A stretch of 64,000 bases of DNA from an uncultured Lachnospiraceae bacterium (GTDB lineage Bacteria > Bacillota > Clostridia > Lachnospirales > Lachnospiraceae): positions 36,931 to 100,930 of the forward strand of contig CANRGZ010000001.1 in NCBI GenBank assembly GCA_947630295.1, read 5' to 3'. How positions within the stretch are numbered: the first letter of the stretch is position 1; each line of letters begins with the position of its first letter. Positions 1-9,547 of this stretch are shown one piece after another. The position numbers and the translations under genes were made by a program. Below the pieces are notes generated by a model, which was not told the DNA's origin, did no database searches, and saw only the letters and a program-made list of their open reading frames with translations.

Positions 1-1763
1 CGGTGGAGGCGCTGGCAAAAGATCTGGTGGAGCTCTACGCCATCCGTATGAGCCGCAAGGGCTATGCATACGGGAAGGATACCGTATGGCAGACGGAGTT
101 TGAAGAAATGTTTCCCTTTGAAGAAACCGGCGACCAGCTGCGGGCCATTGCCGCCACCAAACGGGATATGGAAAGCGACCATATCATGGACCGGATTATC
201 TGCGGCGACGTGGGATTCGGCAAGACGGAAATCGCGCTGCGCGCTGCCTTCAAGGCTGTACAGGAAAACAAGCAGGTGGCCGTGCTGGTGCCCACCACGA
301 TCCTGGCGCAGCAGCATTATCAGACCTTTTCCCAGCGGATGAAGGATTTTCCGGTCTCCGTAAAGATGCTGAGCCGTTTCCAGACCCGGCCCCAGCAGGA
401 ACAAATCGTTAAAGAACTGGCCCAGGGAGGCGCGGATATTGTCATCGGAACCCACCGGATCTTGTCGGAGGACGTTTCCTTCCGGGATCTGGGACTGCTG
501 GTCATCGATGAGGAACAGCGCTTCGGCGTCCGTCATAAGGAAAGAATCAAGAAGCTGAAAAATGAGGTGGACGTACTTACATTAAGTGCCACACCCATTC
601 CCCGGACCCTGCATATGGGGCTTTCCGGCATCCGGGATATGAGCGTGCTGGAGGAGCCGCCGCAGGACCGGATGGCGATCCAGACCTACGTCTGCGAATT
701 TCGGGAAGAACTGGTCCGGGAGGCGATCCACCGGGAGATCGGCCGGGGCGGACAGGTGTATTATGTGTTCAACCGCGTTGCGGGGATCGATGATATTACG
801 GCAAAGATCATGGAACTGGTGCCGGAGGCAAACGTGGCTTTTGCCCACGGGCAGATGCCTGAACGGCAGCTGGAATCCATTATGTACCGTTTTATCAACG
901 GAGAAATCGATGTGCTGGTCTCCACCACCATCATTGAGACCGGTCTGGACATTCCGAATGTGAATACCATCATCATTCACGATGCGGACCGTTTCGGTTT
1001 GTCCCAGCTGTACCAGCTGAAAGGGCGGGTGGGCCGCTCCAACCGGACGGCCTATGCCTTCCTGCTGTACCAGCGGGATAAAATACTGAAGGAGGAGGCC
1101 GAAAAACGGCTGTCTGCCATCCGGGAATTTACGGCGCTGGGTTCGGGCGTCCGGATTGCCATGAAGGATCTGGAGATCCGGGGCGCCGGCAACGTGCTGG
1201 GTACCAGCCAGCACGGCCATGTGGAAGCTGTGGGGTATGACCTGTATGTCCGGATGCTGCAGAAAGCGATTCAGCAGGAACGGGGACTGCCGGTGAAGGA
1301 GGAAGCGGATACGGTGGTGGATATCCCTATCAACGCACTGATTCCGTCGGCCTACGTACCAAATGAATTTGTCAAGCTGGATCTCTACAAACGGATCGCC
1401 GGTTTGAAGGATGAAGAAGAATGCGACGATATGCTGGATGAACTGACGGATCGTTTCGGAACGCCGCCGGAGGAAGTGCTGAATCTGCTGCTGGTGTCCA
1501 GAATCAAGGCGCTGTGCAGAAAGCTGGATATCACGGAAATCAGCGGGAATCAGAAACGTATTCTGCTGTATATGGATCCGGAGGCGCATATCAAAGTCGA
1601 GAATATCCCGGCGATGCTGCAGGCGTACCGGGGACGGATCCTGTTCCGGGCGGACGTGCGGCCTTATTTCAATATCGCGCTGGAAAAAAAGCGGGAAAAG
1701 GACTGGAAAAAAAGTTTTCTGGAGATTCTGTCTGCCATGGCAAAATATCTGCAGGAAGCATAA
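1..1763 (+). CDS. mfd: transcription-repair coupling factor Mfd, C-terminal part
   Basis: This is the C-terminal 587 or so residues of Mfd, an ATP-driven DNA translocase that removes stalled RNA polymerase and recruits UvrA to lesions. The reading frame is open to the left edge, so the UvrB-like and RNA-polymerase-interaction domains lie outside. Visible parts in order are the RecG-like helicase with Walker A ([11 protein letters not shown], near residue 70), the DEEQ box ([10 protein letters not shown]), the SATPIPRTL motif, the second RecA lobe with the GRVGR motif, and the C-terminal TRCF domain from about residue 450. It is followed after 79 bases by a foldase lipoprotein gene on the same strand with its own promoter. 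Family identity is certain; only the N-terminus is missing. Confidence 0.97.
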   Translation, partial: VEALAKDLVELYAIRMSRKGYAYGKDTVWQTEFEEMFPFEETGDQLRAIAATKRDMESDHIMDRIICGDVGFGKTEIALRAAFKAVQENKQVAVLVPTTILAQQHYQTFSQRMKDFPVSVKMLSRFQTRPQQEQIVKELAQGGADIVIGTHRILSEDVSFRDLGLLVIDEEQRFGVRHKERIKKLKNEVDVLTLSATPIPRTLHMGLSGIRDMSVLEEPPQDRMAIQTYVCEFREELVREAIHREIGRGGQVYYVFNRVAGIDDITAKIMELVPEANVAFAHGQMPERQLESIMYRFINGEIDVLVSTTIIETGLDIPNVNTIIIHDADRFGLSQLYQLKGRVGRSNRTAYAFLLYQRDKILKEEAEKRLSAIREFTALGSGVRIAMKDLEIRGAGNVLGTSQHGHVEAVGYDLYVRMLQKAIQQERGLPVKEEADTVVDIPINALIPSAYVPNEFVKLDLYKRIAGLKDEEECDDMLDELTDRFGTPPEEVLNLLLVSRIKALCRKLDITEISGNQKRILLYMDPEAHIKVENIPAMLQAYRGRILFRADVRPYFNIALEKKREKDWKKSFLEILSAMAKYLQEA

Positions 1764-1769
1764 AAGGAC

Positions 1770-1798
1770 TTGCGAAGACGGCGCAAAACCATTATACT
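1770..1798 (+). promoter_or_regulatory. sigma-A type promoter for the foldase lipoprotein
   Basis: A -35 box TTGCGA (1770-1775) and a -10 box TATACT (1793-1798) are separated by exactly 17 bases, 45 bases before the downstream ATG. It lies just after the mfd stop, so the lipoprotein gene need not depend on mfd readthrough. Confidence 0.6.
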
Positions 1799-1842
1799 GT
1801 TATGAGTAAAATTTTCAGGACATTTCAGGAGGTCAGTATCAG

Positions 1843-2877
1843 ATGAAAAAGCGTGCGATAGCGCTGCTGGCAGTGCTGACGGTGCTGCTGACATTATGCG
1901 CGGGATGTACAAAGAAAACAGGCGCCGAGAAGCTGGATTTTGAATCGGTGGTATTGAACGTCGGAGATCATGACATTACGCTCAGAGAAGCATACTTTAT
2001 AATGAAATGGCGTCAGGCACAGTATCAGACCATGGCGTCTTCCCTTTACGGAGATGATTGGTACAACCAGGATGTAACGGGTACCGGAACCTTTATTGAT
2101 TATATCAAGGGTTCGGTGATCGATGAACTGGAAACCATGTACATTCTGGCGGACAATGCCGATACCTACGGCGTTTCTCTGGAGGATGCGGATAAAGAAG
2201 CCATTGAAACCACGGTAAAGGCATTTATGGATGCCAATACGGAGGAAGCGCAAAATGCCATGGGCGCAACAGAGGATATTGTCCGGAAGGTCATGACCAA
2301 TTACAGAATCTACAATCTCGTGTACAGTGCGATGCTGCAGGATGTGGATACTTCGGTCACTATGGAGGAAGCGGCACAGAAGACCTTTGAGTATGTATAT
2401 CAGCCGCTGACGGAAACGGACGAGGACGGTGATACCGTGGATATGCCGGCAGAACAGCAGAATACCTACCGTGCCACCTTTGAGGCCATCAAAAATGCAA
2501 AAACCGGAGATACCAGTTTTGAAGACGCCGCGAAAGAGTATGGCTTCTCGGTATCTTCACATTCTTTCGGATCACAGGACGACGGCGATTTTGCAGACAT
2601 CGACGCACAGGCGGATGCACTGGAGGTTGGAGAGGTTTCGGATCCGATTCCGGTGGAAGGCGGTCTGTTCCTGCTCTGCAAGGTTTCCGATTATGATGAG
2701 GAAGCGACGCAAAATGCCCGCCAGACCATTGCCGATGAAAAACTGGCGGAAGCCTTTGAAACGGCCTATGAAGCACTGAAAAAAGACGTAGACATCGAAC
2801 TGGATGAGGATCTGTGGGCCACCGCAAACTTTGACCGGACGGTCGAGGCTTACAGAGAAGAAGCCAATCAGAATTAA
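1843..2877 (+). CDS. PrsA/SurA-like foldase lipoprotein
   Basis: A 344-residue secreted protein with a lipoprotein signal peptide (basic MKKR start, hydrophobic core, cleavage before Cys22 in LCAGC). The body resembles the SurA_N/PrsA chaperone fold followed by a divergent parvulin-like peptidyl-prolyl isomerase region (about 210-290, with an SFGSQDDGDF stretch in the place of the usual SxDxGxxGGxLG signature). The expected role is folding of exported proteins at the outer face of the membrane. The parvulin signature is degenerate, so isomerase activity is uncertain and a pure chaperone role is possible. The start is supported by AGGAGG 8-14 bases upstream. The gene ends at a bidirectional terminator shared with prs. 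Confidence 0.8.
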   Translation: MKKRAIALLAVLTVLLTLCAGCTKKTGAEKLDFESVVLNVGDHDITLREAYFIMKWRQAQYQTMASSLYGDDWYNQDVTGTGTFIDYIKGSVIDELETMYILADNADTYGVSLEDADKEAIETTVKAFMDANTEEAQNAMGATEDIVRKVMTNYRIYNLVYSAMLQDVDTSVTMEEAAQKTFEYVYQPLTETDEDGDTVDMPAEQQNTYRATFEAIKNAKTGDTSFEDAAKEYGFSVSSHSFGSQDDGDFADIDAQADALEVGEVSDPIPVEGGLFLLCKVSDYDEEATQNARQTIADEKLAEAFETAYEALKKDVDIELDEDLWATANFDRTVEAYREEANQN

Positions 2878-2926
2878 ATATAATCAAACGCTGTGGTGTT
2901 TGGACAACCGCAGAAAGCAGGATGAG

Positions 2927-2973
2927 AAAAGGCGTTCACAGTTTCCCTTATCGGGAATCCATGAACGCCTTTT
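2927..2973. terminator. bidirectional rho-independent terminator
   Basis: Perfect 12-bp arms (2927-2938 and 2962-2973), beginning AAAAGGCG and ending CGCCTTTT, enclose a second small hairpin (TTCCC/GGGAA). Poly-A on the left and poly-T on the right serve both the foldase gene from the left and prs from the right. Confidence 0.85.
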
Positions 2974-3006
2974 GCTGTGGTTCTTTTACAGTGACAAAGG
3001 AAGAAA

Positions 3007-4179
3007 TTACTTTTCCTGATATTTCTGCAGAAGGTTCTGAATCCGTTCCGTGGGATCCAGATATTCGCTGATGGATTCGTCGTGGTTCAGCGCATCGATC
3101 AGCAGAGCAATGTATTTGCTCATGTCGCATTCAATAAAGTATTTTTTGCTGTATATTTCAGGAGGCAGATAAGTCAGGTTTGTGGTGATAATATTGGTGA
3201 TCACACCGTTTTCATAAGCTTCGTCAAATTTCTCAAAGCCCTTTGTAAAGATGCCGAAGGTCGCTGCGACAAAGACGCGGTTGGCGCCGCGTTTCTTGAT
3301 TTCGGTGGCGACTTCGATCATACTCTCGCCGGAGCAGATCATGTCATCCAGAATGATAATATCTTTTCCTTCCACATTGGGGCCCAGATATTCATGACTG
3401 ACAATGGGGTTGCGGCCGTCGATCACAACGGAGTAATCGCGGCGTTTGTAGAAAATACCCATATCGAGGCCCAGTACGTTGGCCATATAAATGGCACGGT
3501 TGGTACCGCCTTCATCCGGGCTCAGCACCAGCATATGTTCGCTGTCCACCTGCAGATCCGGACGGCGGCGCAGCAGATATTTGATAAACTGGTAAGCGGC
3601 GTTGGCGCTGTCAAATCCTTTCAGAGGGATTGCGTTCTGTACGCGGATGTCATGGGCATCAAAGGTAATGATATTGTCAACGCCCATGGCCACCAGTTCC
3701 TGCAGCGCGGTGGCGCAGTCAAGGGATTCTCTTGCCGAACGCTTATGCTGACGGCTTTCATAAAGGAACGGCATAATCACGTTGATTCTCCGGGCCTTTC
3801 CGCCGATGGCTGCAATCACACGCTTCAGATCCTGAAAATGGTCATCCGGCGACATGTGATTTTCGATCCCGCGGAGAGAGTAGGTAATCGAGTGGTTCAA
3901 AACGTCTACCATGATAAAAATGTCGTCGCCCCGGACAGAAGAACGGATAAATCCCTTGCCTTCCCCCGAACCGAAGCGGGGTGTGGCGACATCCATGATA
4001 TAAGAGTCTCTGCTGTACCCGGCGAGTACCAGGGAAGTTTCGCTGGCGCCGCGTTCGGAACGCCATTTGGAAAGATAGGAGTTGACCTTCTCTCCCAGTT
4101 CCGCACAGCTTTGCAGCGGAATCAGTCCCAGGGGACCCACCGGCATTCTGTCCAGAATCTTACCGTCAGATGATTTCAT
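3007..4179 (-). CDS. prs: ribose-phosphate pyrophosphokinase (PRPP synthetase), long form
   Basis: A 390-residue PRPP synthetase, which makes 5-phosphoribosyl 1-diphosphate from ribose 5-phosphate and ATP for purine, pyrimidine, histidine and NAD synthesis. Recognisable parts are the flexible-loop region (SRQHKRS, near 142), the metal/phosphate region (TFDAHD, near 172) and the PRPP-binding motif IILDDMICSGESM (near 275-287). It is about 70 residues longer than the usual 310-320 residue enzyme, with an extra N-terminal segment and an extended C-terminal tail. The Gly-Thr usually seen in the PRPP loop is replaced by Ser-Gly-Glu-Ser. The start is backed by AAGGAGG. It follows the dnaC-like gene by 19 bases and is the last gene of that run. 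Confidence 0.93.
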   Translation of the reverse strand: MKSSDGKILDRMPVGPLGLIPLQSCAELGEKVNSYLSKWRSERGASETSLVLAGYSRDSYIMDVATPRFGSGEGKGFIRSSVRGDDIFIMVDVLNHSITYSLRGIENHMSPDDHFQDLKRVIAAIGGKARRINVIMPFLYESRQHKRSARESLDCATALQELVAMGVDNIITFDAHDIRVQNAIPLKGFDSANAAYQFIKYLLRRRPDLQVDSEHMLVLSPDEGGTNRAIYMANVLGLDMGIFYKRRDYSVVIDGRNPIVSHEYLGPNVEGKDIIILDDMICSGESMIEVATEIKKRGANRVFVAATFGIFTKGFEKFDEAYENGVITNIITTNLTYLPPEIYSKKYFIECDMSKYIALLIDALNHDESISEYLDPTERIQNLLQKYQEK

Positions 4180-4198
4180 GTAATATGTCCTCCTTCAT

Positions 4199-5206
4199 TT
4201 ATCTTTTACCGGTACCGGTATGTATGGTTTTTGTTTTTATCAGAAGCCGTATGTCGTCGCCGTCCAGATGCAGGAAGCTGTAATCTGCGATCAGCCTGGA
4301 AAAAACCCGGTCCTGGTACTGCGCTTTGAGTTCCGCAGGCCCCAGATTGGTGGTAAAAACCGTGGATTTTCCGTGCAGGCGGCGGTATTCGATGCATTCA
4401 CACAGACTGCTGACGACAAAACTGTTCAAAAGCTCGGCGCCCAGGTCATCCACAATCAGGCAGTCGCAGGCAGAGAATCCTGCGGCACTGCCGTCATCCT
4501 CTTTGCTGCGAAAATGATCGTCGGCCAGCGCTTTGAAAAAGGCCGGCGCATCCAGATGGACCACCGAGTGAATGGTATCGATGAGATATTTGGCAATACT
4601 GTTTGCAAGAAAAGTTTTTCCGACGCCCGTAGGACCGTAGAGAATCAGATTTCCATGTTTCTGATCCAGTTCCGCCGCAAACCGCCGGCAGGCCAGGAAC
4701 GCTTCCTTTGCCTGCTGCCGCATGTTTTTTCCGGAAACCGGATCGATCCGGGTATCGGAATAATAATCCAGTGAAAAGGTTTTGAAGTTTTCTCTTTTGT
4801 AGATGTCCTGCCGGGCGCTCTGATCGTAGAGCAGCGCCACCGCCGCTTTGCGGAAGCAGGAACAGGGGGTTACATCGTCAATGTAACCGGTGTCGTGACA
4901 TTTGGGACAGCTACAGGGCGTGTCCAGATAGTCGGCCGGATACCCGTGCTGTACCAAAACGAAGGATTTTTGTTCATCAATATGGCGCAGCGCCTCGGAA
5001 AGCGCCTCTGATGCGCCGGACGCACCATGCAGCATCTGTTCGCCGTAACGCAGCGTGACGGCCGATTCCTCCTGTGCAAGTGCGGCAAAGGCAGGAATGG
5101 TTTTGCAGATTTCTTCATAGCGCCGGTCGGCGATCCGTTTATTCGCAAACTGTTTCCTGTTGTAGTCGCGCATAATGGCGTCATACTGATAATTTGCAAG
5201 TGACAT
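4199..5206 (-). CDS. DnaC/DnaI-type helicase-loader ATPase with zinc-binding N-domain
   Basis: A 335-residue AAA+ ATPase of the DnaC/DnaI/IstB type, expected to load the replicative helicase at origins or restarted forks. A cysteine cluster at residues 98-117 (C98, C100, C103, C115, C117) resembles the zinc-binding N-domain of DnaI. Walker A GPTGVGKT is at 191-198, Walker B IVDD at 251-254, and an RVFSRLI arginine region near 310. IstB partners of transposases share this fold, but the preceding DnaD-type gene and the absence of any transposase argue for replication. The start is backed by GAGAGGAAA 8 bases upstream. It lies 52 bases after the dnaD-like gene in the same operon. Confidence 0.85.
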   Translation of the reverse strand: MSLANYQYDAIMRDYNRKQFANKRIADRRYEEICKTIPAFAALAQEESAVTLRYGEQMLHGASGASEALSEALRHIDEQKSFVLVQHGYPADYLDTPCSCPKCHDTGYIDDVTPCSCFRKAAVALLYDQSARQDIYKRENFKTFSLDYYSDTRIDPVSGKNMRQQAKEAFLACRRFAAELDQKHGNLILYGPTGVGKTFLANSIAKYLIDTIHSVVHLDAPAFFKALADDHFRSKEDDGSAAGFSACDCLIVDDLGAELLNSFVVSSLCECIEYRRLHGKSTVFTTNLGPAELKAQYQDRVFSRLIADYSFLHLDGDDIRLLIKTKTIHTGTGKR

Positions 5207-5258
5207 GATAATTTCCTCTCTGCAGATCAGCTGCCGGTGCCTGGATGCACATCCTGCG

Positions 5259-6308
5259 TCATGACATACTGCTGCCGGATGAAATCAGTTGTTTCTCCAG
5301 TTCTTCCATATCGTAATTCCGGGAAGAACGAAGCGAGGTTCTGCGTTTTGCGGTTTTTCCGGTTTCGGATATCCGCTGCTGGTGTTTTTCATCCAGCAGC
5401 GCCACGTCCTTCATGGACTGCACGCCGCCGGAGTACCAGTTCTTCAGAATGGAATCCGCATAGGCAAACTCCGGTTTGCCGGTGGCGCGGATGGTTCGCT
5501 TGCAGGCTTCCAGAATCAGCTCCTCCGAAAGACGGTAGGAGGAGATCCACTTGTCCACAAAGGCACGTTCTTCTTCTACCAGCGAACGATTGGAGATACC
5601 GAAGGTTTTGATCACACCATAATAGATGCAGCTGTTTAAGGAAGTCATGGACTTCGCTTCCGCAACGGTGGAAATGCCTTTTTTCTTCCATTCAATGGCA
5701 ACGGCTTCCGCGTAGCGCATACTTCGTTTGCCGCGGGCCGTGCAGTATTCGATCAGATAATCGATCATTTCACTGTCAAAACCCAGCTGGTCATAAATGA
5801 AAATCAGAGATTCCAGCTGGGAGGGTCCCAGAAGCCGTTTGAAGTAAGTCTGGGTGACAAAGGAGGCTTTTTCAAAATCCTTGTCGTGCAGGAAACGGTC
5901 CTTTTCATCGGCCGAGTAGCTTCTGCGTTCATAAAGAACATCCGGAATTTCCGCAGAGGTATCCGCGATGGTGGCAGCGGTCTCTGCGGTTGCTGCCTGT
6001 GCTTCCGAGGTATCAAAGTGATCCAGAAATTCAATAGACTGCAGCTCTTTGCCGTCATAGCGCAGACGAATCAGCCCCGCTTTCTCCCAGTACTCCAGTG
6101 CTGTCAGAATATAGGATACCGTATGGTCAAAGCGCATGGCAAGTTCTTTGATCGACAGGGAAGAATCTGTGTGATTGACACAGCGAAGGACAAACAGATA
6201 GATCTTTACATACTCTCCGTTTGCCTGCAGCATATATTGATCAATGAACTGATTGGACACCACCGTCGTATTCATCTGGTGGTTCATGATGATTTTTAAA
6301 TTTCCCAT
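5259..6308 (-). CDS. DnaD-domain primosome protein
   Basis: A 349-residue protein with an N-terminal winged-helix region (about 20-95) and two DnaB_2/DnaD C-domain repeats. Each repeat ends in the family's YxxxIxxxW-type motif: YAEAVAIEWKKKGI and YADSILKNWYSGGV. DnaD and DnaB remodel origin DNA and help the loader place the helicase, which fits the DnaC-like gene immediately downstream. I chose the start at 6308 because GGGGAG lies just before it; an in-frame start 45 bases further upstream has no ribosome binding site and adds residues unlike the family. Direct DnaA-box-like repeats lie upstream. Confidence 0.85.
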   Translation of the reverse strand: MGNLKIIMNHQMNTTVVSNQFIDQYMLQANGEYVKIYLFVLRCVNHTDSSLSIKELAMRFDHTVSYILTALEYWEKAGLIRLRYDGKELQSIEFLDHFDTSEAQAATAETAATIADTSAEIPDVLYERRSYSADEKDRFLHDKDFEKASFVTQTYFKRLLGPSQLESLIFIYDQLGFDSEMIDYLIEYCTARGKRSMRYAEAVAIEWKKKGISTVAEAKSMTSLNSCIYYGVIKTFGISNRSLVEEERAFVDKWISSYRLSEELILEACKRTIRATGKPEFAYADSILKNWYSGGVQSMKDVALLDEKHQQRISETGKTAKRRTSLRSSRNYDMEELEKQLISSGSSMS

Positions 6309-6415
6309 AATACGCTCCCCACACCGGTAACAGATTTCCTTCGAGAGACCCATTATAGCATGAAAAAATCAAAAAGCAAATACCGCAGCGCCGTCAAAAC
6401 CGGTGATGCAGCGAA

Positions 6416-6590
6416 TGTGGAAAATGTGGAAAACGCAGGCAAACCGCTATGGAAGCATTTTCAAAAAGTAATAAAATTGTCGGAAAAACCGGCAATTTGG
6501 AAAATGAAAGCAGCGGAAATCACGGAGGGGAAAATATCCACATTTTATGACAAAAAAAGCGGTGAAGAAATCTGTGGAAAATGTGGAAAA
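6416..6590 (-). promoter_or_regulatory. cluster of DnaA-box-like 9-mers upstream of the dnaD-dnaC genes
   Basis: Four copies of TTTTCCACA (on the minus strand) occur as two abutting tandem pairs, at 6416-6433 and 6573-6590. An ATATCCACA on the plus strand lies at 6534-6542. Each differs by one base from the classical DnaA box TTATCCACA. The cluster fills the 282-bp gap between murC and the DnaD-type gene, which otherwise holds no convincing gene. Confidence 0.55.
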
Positions 6591-7970
6591 CTATTTTCCG
6601 AGAAGATGTTCTCCAATATTTACCACGTCTCCTGCCCCCATAGTTATTAACATGTCGCCGTGGATAGAATTTTCCAATAAAAATTTTTCGACATCGGAAA
6701 ATGATGAAAAATATTTGCAGGTTGTACCCAGTGCCTGGATGGCTGCCTGCAGATCTTTTGAGGAAATCCCGGTGGTATTGATTTCCCGGGCGGCATAGAT
6801 ATCCGTCAGCACCACAAGATCCGCTTTGCCAAGGGCCGCTGCGAAGTCCTTCAGAAAGGCCTTGGTCCTTGTGTAAGTGTGGGGCTGGAATACAACCACC
6901 AGCCGGTCAGGATGGAGTTTCCGTGCTGTGGCAATCGTGGAGGCAATCTCCGTGGGATGGTGGGCATAGTCGTCGTAAATGGAAATACCCCCCAGTTCCC
7001 CTTTGCGTTCAAAGCGGCGGTGGGTTCCGCAGAAAGCCGCAAGGGCGTCCCGGATGCAGTCGAAAGGAATGTCAAGGGCGCAGGCTGCCGCAACGGCCGC
7101 TAAGGAATTGAGCAGATTGTGTTCTCCCGGAACCCGCAGGGAAATCCTGCCCGCAAAAGACTGCGCAATATACAGATCATAGGAAGCGCAGCCGCCGGCG
7201 TCGTAAACGACGTTCTTTGCCGTATAGGTGTCGTCCGGTGCAAGGCCGAAGGTGACCAAACGGCAGGGCAGCGCATCGGTTAAGTATTCCGGATGCGGAA
7301 TGCTGCCGTTTAAGATCAGAAGGCCGTCTGCCGGAAGGTTTTCGGTGAATTTTTTGAAAGAATGGCGGATATCGTCCAGATCCTTAAAGAAATCCAGATG
7401 GTCTTCTTCAATATTTAAAATGATTTCAATGGTTGGATAAAAGTTTAAAAAGCTGTTGGTGTATTCGCAGGCTTCAGTCAGGAACAGTTCGTGACCGCCG
7501 ATTCTGAGATTGCCGCCGATACTGGGCAGCAGACCGCCGATGCTGACCGTGGGATCCAGTCCTGCCCGGACATACAGCTCCGTCAGCATGGAAGTCGTGG
7601 TGGTCTTGCCATGGGTACCGGAAACAGCCACGGACTTGTGATAGTTTTTCATCAGCTGTCCCCAGGCTTCCGCCCGGGTCAGCATCGGGATCTTTCGCGC
7701 TGCCGCTTCCGAAAGTTCTTCGTTTTCACTGTGGATGGCCGCGGTATACACGATCAGATCGATATCGTCTGTGATATTGGCTTTCCGGTGCCCGATGCGG
7801 ATGTCGGCGCCCAGGGCCTCCAGCTGGTCGGTAAGTTCGGACTGCCGCAGGTCGGATCCGGAAATGGAAAATTTCCTGTCAAGCAGGATGTGGGCAAGGG
7901 CGCTCATACTGATGCCGCCGATGCCGATAAAATGTATATGGATTGGATGATGAATATCCAGTTGAAACAT
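6591..7970 (-). CDS. murC: UDP-N-acetylmuramate-L-alanine ligase
   Basis: A 459-residue Mur ligase that adds L-alanine to UDP-MurNAc, the first amino acid of the peptidoglycan stem. The N-terminal GIGGISMSALA nucleotide-binding loop (about 17-27), the ATP-binding GTHGKTTTT (about 120) and the C-terminal substrate domain with HPTEI are all present, and the length is normal. The start at 7970 follows AAGGAG; the longer frame to 8072 has no ribosome binding site. The stop codon abuts the DnaA-box-like cluster. Confidence 0.96.
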   Translation of the reverse strand: MFQLDIHHPIHIHFIGIGGISMSALAHILLDRKFSISGSDLRQSELTDQLEALGADIRIGHRKANITDDIDLIVYTAAIHSENEELSEAAARKIPMLTRAEAWGQLMKNYHKSVAVSGTHGKTTTTSMLTELYVRAGLDPTVSIGGLLPSIGGNLRIGGHELFLTEACEYTNSFLNFYPTIEIILNIEEDHLDFFKDLDDIRHSFKKFTENLPADGLLILNGSIPHPEYLTDALPCRLVTFGLAPDDTYTAKNVVYDAGGCASYDLYIAQSFAGRISLRVPGEHNLLNSLAAVAAACALDIPFDCIRDALAAFCGTHRRFERKGELGGISIYDDYAHHPTEIASTIATARKLHPDRLVVVFQPHTYTRTKAFLKDFAAALGKADLVVLTDIYAAREINTTGISSKDLQAAIQALGTTCKYFSSFSDVEKFLLENSIHGDMLITMGAGDVVNIGEHLLGK

Positions 7971-8272
7971 AAATGCCGCTCCTTTTGCCGCGGCGGATCG
8001 AAAGGATACGGGATCGCCGCTTGTTCTTTTTTTCAATTTCAGTATATCATTTTTCCCAAAAAAGAAAAGCAAAAACTAAGGCTGCAGCCGGCTTTTCCCG
8101 GGCTTTTTTCCCGCATTGTCGAAAAATGGGAATAATACACAAAATTTTTTTGAAATCTATCTTTTTTTTATAAATATTATTTATTTATTTGGAAAGATAT
8201 GCTATACTTACGTAAATACAGCGAACGATCGTTACAGCGGACATGCTGTGTAAATAAGGAAGAGGTGAGAGC
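7971..8272. promoter_or_regulatory. divergent murC/glgC control region
   Basis: This 302-bp gap holds no gene. On the minus strand AGTATA at 8041-8046 reads as a TATACT -10 box for murC, and a GC-rich hairpin (about 7990-8017) lies in its leader. On the plus strand TATACT at 8203-8208 is a likely glgC -10 box after a strongly A/T-rich tract (8150-8195). Downstream are a perfect 10-bp palindrome AACGATCGTT (8224-8233) and a small hairpin ACAGC/GCTGT (8234-8249). A lone TGTCGAA at 8117-8123 matches the Spo0A box core but may be chance. Confidence 0.5.
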
Positions 8273-9547
8273 GTGATACGCAAGGAAATGATCGCCATGC
8301 TTTTAGCAGGCGGGCAGGGCAGCAGACTTGGAGTCCTGACAGAACATGTAGCCAAACCGGCGGTGGCCTTTGGCGGTAAATACAGAATTATTGATTTTCC
8401 ACTGAGTAACTGTATTAATTCCGGGATCGATACCGTAGGCGTACTGACCCAGTATCAGCCGCTGCGGCTGAATACCCACATCGGCATCGGTATCCCCTGG
8501 GATCTGGACAGAAATGCCGGCGGCGTGACCATTCTGCCGCCCTATGAGACCAATGCAAATAACGACTGGTATACCGGAACAGCCAACGCGATTTATCAGA
8601 ACATGAACTATATGGAGAGTTTTAATCCTCAGTATGTTCTGATTCTTTCGGGTGATCATATTTACAAGATGGATTATGAAGCGATGCTGGACTACCACAA
8701 GGCAAACAAGGCGGACGTAACCATTGCCTGTCTTTCGGTTCCGATGGAGGAAGCCAGCCGCTTCGGCATTGTTGTGACGGATGCTTACGGCAGGATTACG
8801 GAATTTCAGGAGAAACCGGAGAAGCCGAAGAGCAATCTGGCCTCTATGGGCATCTATATCTTCTCCTGGGAGGTGCTGAAGGAAGCGCTGACCACATTGA
8901 AAAACCAGAGCAACTGTGATTTCGGCATGCATGTCATCCCTTATTGCAAGGAGCAGGGCAAGCGGCTGTTTGCCTATGAATTTTCCGGTTACTGGAAAGA
9001 CGTGGGAACCTTAGGCTCCTACTGGGAAGCCAATATGGAGCTGGTGGATATTATTCCGGAGTTCAATCTGTACGAGGCATTCTGGAAAATCTATACCAAG
9101 ACGGAAATCATCGATCCGCAGTACATTTCGGCGGAGGCACATATCGAGCGCAGTATCATCGGCGAGGCCTCCTGCATTGAAGGAAAGGTTGATCATTCGG
9201 TCATCGGTTCAGAGGTGCATATTGGAAAGGGCAGCGTAGTGAAGGACTCCATCATCATGGAGGGCGTCACGATCAACGAAGGCTGTTATATTGATCACGC
9301 TATTATTGCGGAGGATACCGTCATCGGCGCACGGACGAAGATCGGCGTCGGGGAACCTGCGGAATCGAAGTTAAATCCCAAGATCTATTCCTTTGGTCTG
9401 GCGACCATCGGAGAAAATTCTGTGATCCCCGAGGACGTAAGCATCGGGAAAAATACGGCGGTTTCCGGAAAGACCCGGCCAGAGGATTATCCCGGCGGCG
9501 TACTGGAAAGCGGAGGTTATATTACCAGGAAGGAGGAGGACCAATGA
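8273..9547 (+). CDS. glgC: glucose-1-phosphate adenylyltransferase, catalytic subunit
   Basis: A 424-residue ADP-glucose pyrophosphorylase, the committing step of glycogen synthesis (glucose 1-phosphate + ATP to ADP-glucose + PPi). The nucleotidyltransferase signature [14 protein letters not shown] is at 10-23, the substrate motif near 195-205 ([11 protein letters not shown]), and a left-handed beta-helix of hexapeptide repeats occupies about 290-400. The GTG start at 8273 follows a GGAAGAGGTGAG stretch; an in-frame ATG at 8288 is the alternative. It overlaps glgD by 4 bases (ATGA), and the two products are expected to assemble together. Confidence 0.96.
   Translation: MIRKEMIAMLLAGGQGSRLGVLTEHVAKPAVAFGGKYRIIDFPLSNCINSGIDTVGVLTQYQPLRLNTHIGIGIPWDLDRNAGGVTILPPYETNANNDWYTGTANAIYQNMNYMESFNPQYVLILSGDHIYKMDYEAMLDYHKANKADVTIACLSVPMEEASRFGIVVTDAYGRITEFQEKPEKPKSNLASMGIYIFSWEVLKEALTTLKNQSNCDFGMHVIPYCKEQGKRLFAYEFSGYWKDVGTLGSYWEANMELVDIIPEFNLYEAFWKIYTKTEIIDPQYISAEAHIERSIIGEASCIEGKVDHSVIGSEVHIGKGSVVKDSIIMEGVTINEGCYIDHAIIAEDTVIGARTKIGVGEPAESKLNPKIYSFGLATIGENSVIPEDVSIGKNTAVSGKTRPEDYPGGVLESGGYITRKEEDQ

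Noticed and set aside
4199..5206. IstB subunit of an insertion sequence
   Set aside because: The ATPase is similar to IstB, but it has a zinc-binding N-domain, follows a DnaD-type gene and has no adjacent transposase or terminal inverted repeats.
6416..6590. Chromosomal replication origin
   Set aside because: DnaA-box-like repeats are present, but there is no dnaA or dnaN, no clear A/T-rich unwinding region of the usual kind and only five boxes. Regulation of dnaD/dnaC is the simpler reading.
6416..6590. CRISPR-like repeats
   Set aside because: The repeated units are only 9 bases and abut each other without spacers. No other regular repeat-spacer array occurs in the window.
6360..6650. Plus-strand open frame of 96 codons between the dnaD-like gene and murC
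   Set aside because: It runs into the end of murC on the opposite strand, has no ribosome binding site, and its repeated NVEN residues are simply the DnaA-box-like repeats translated.
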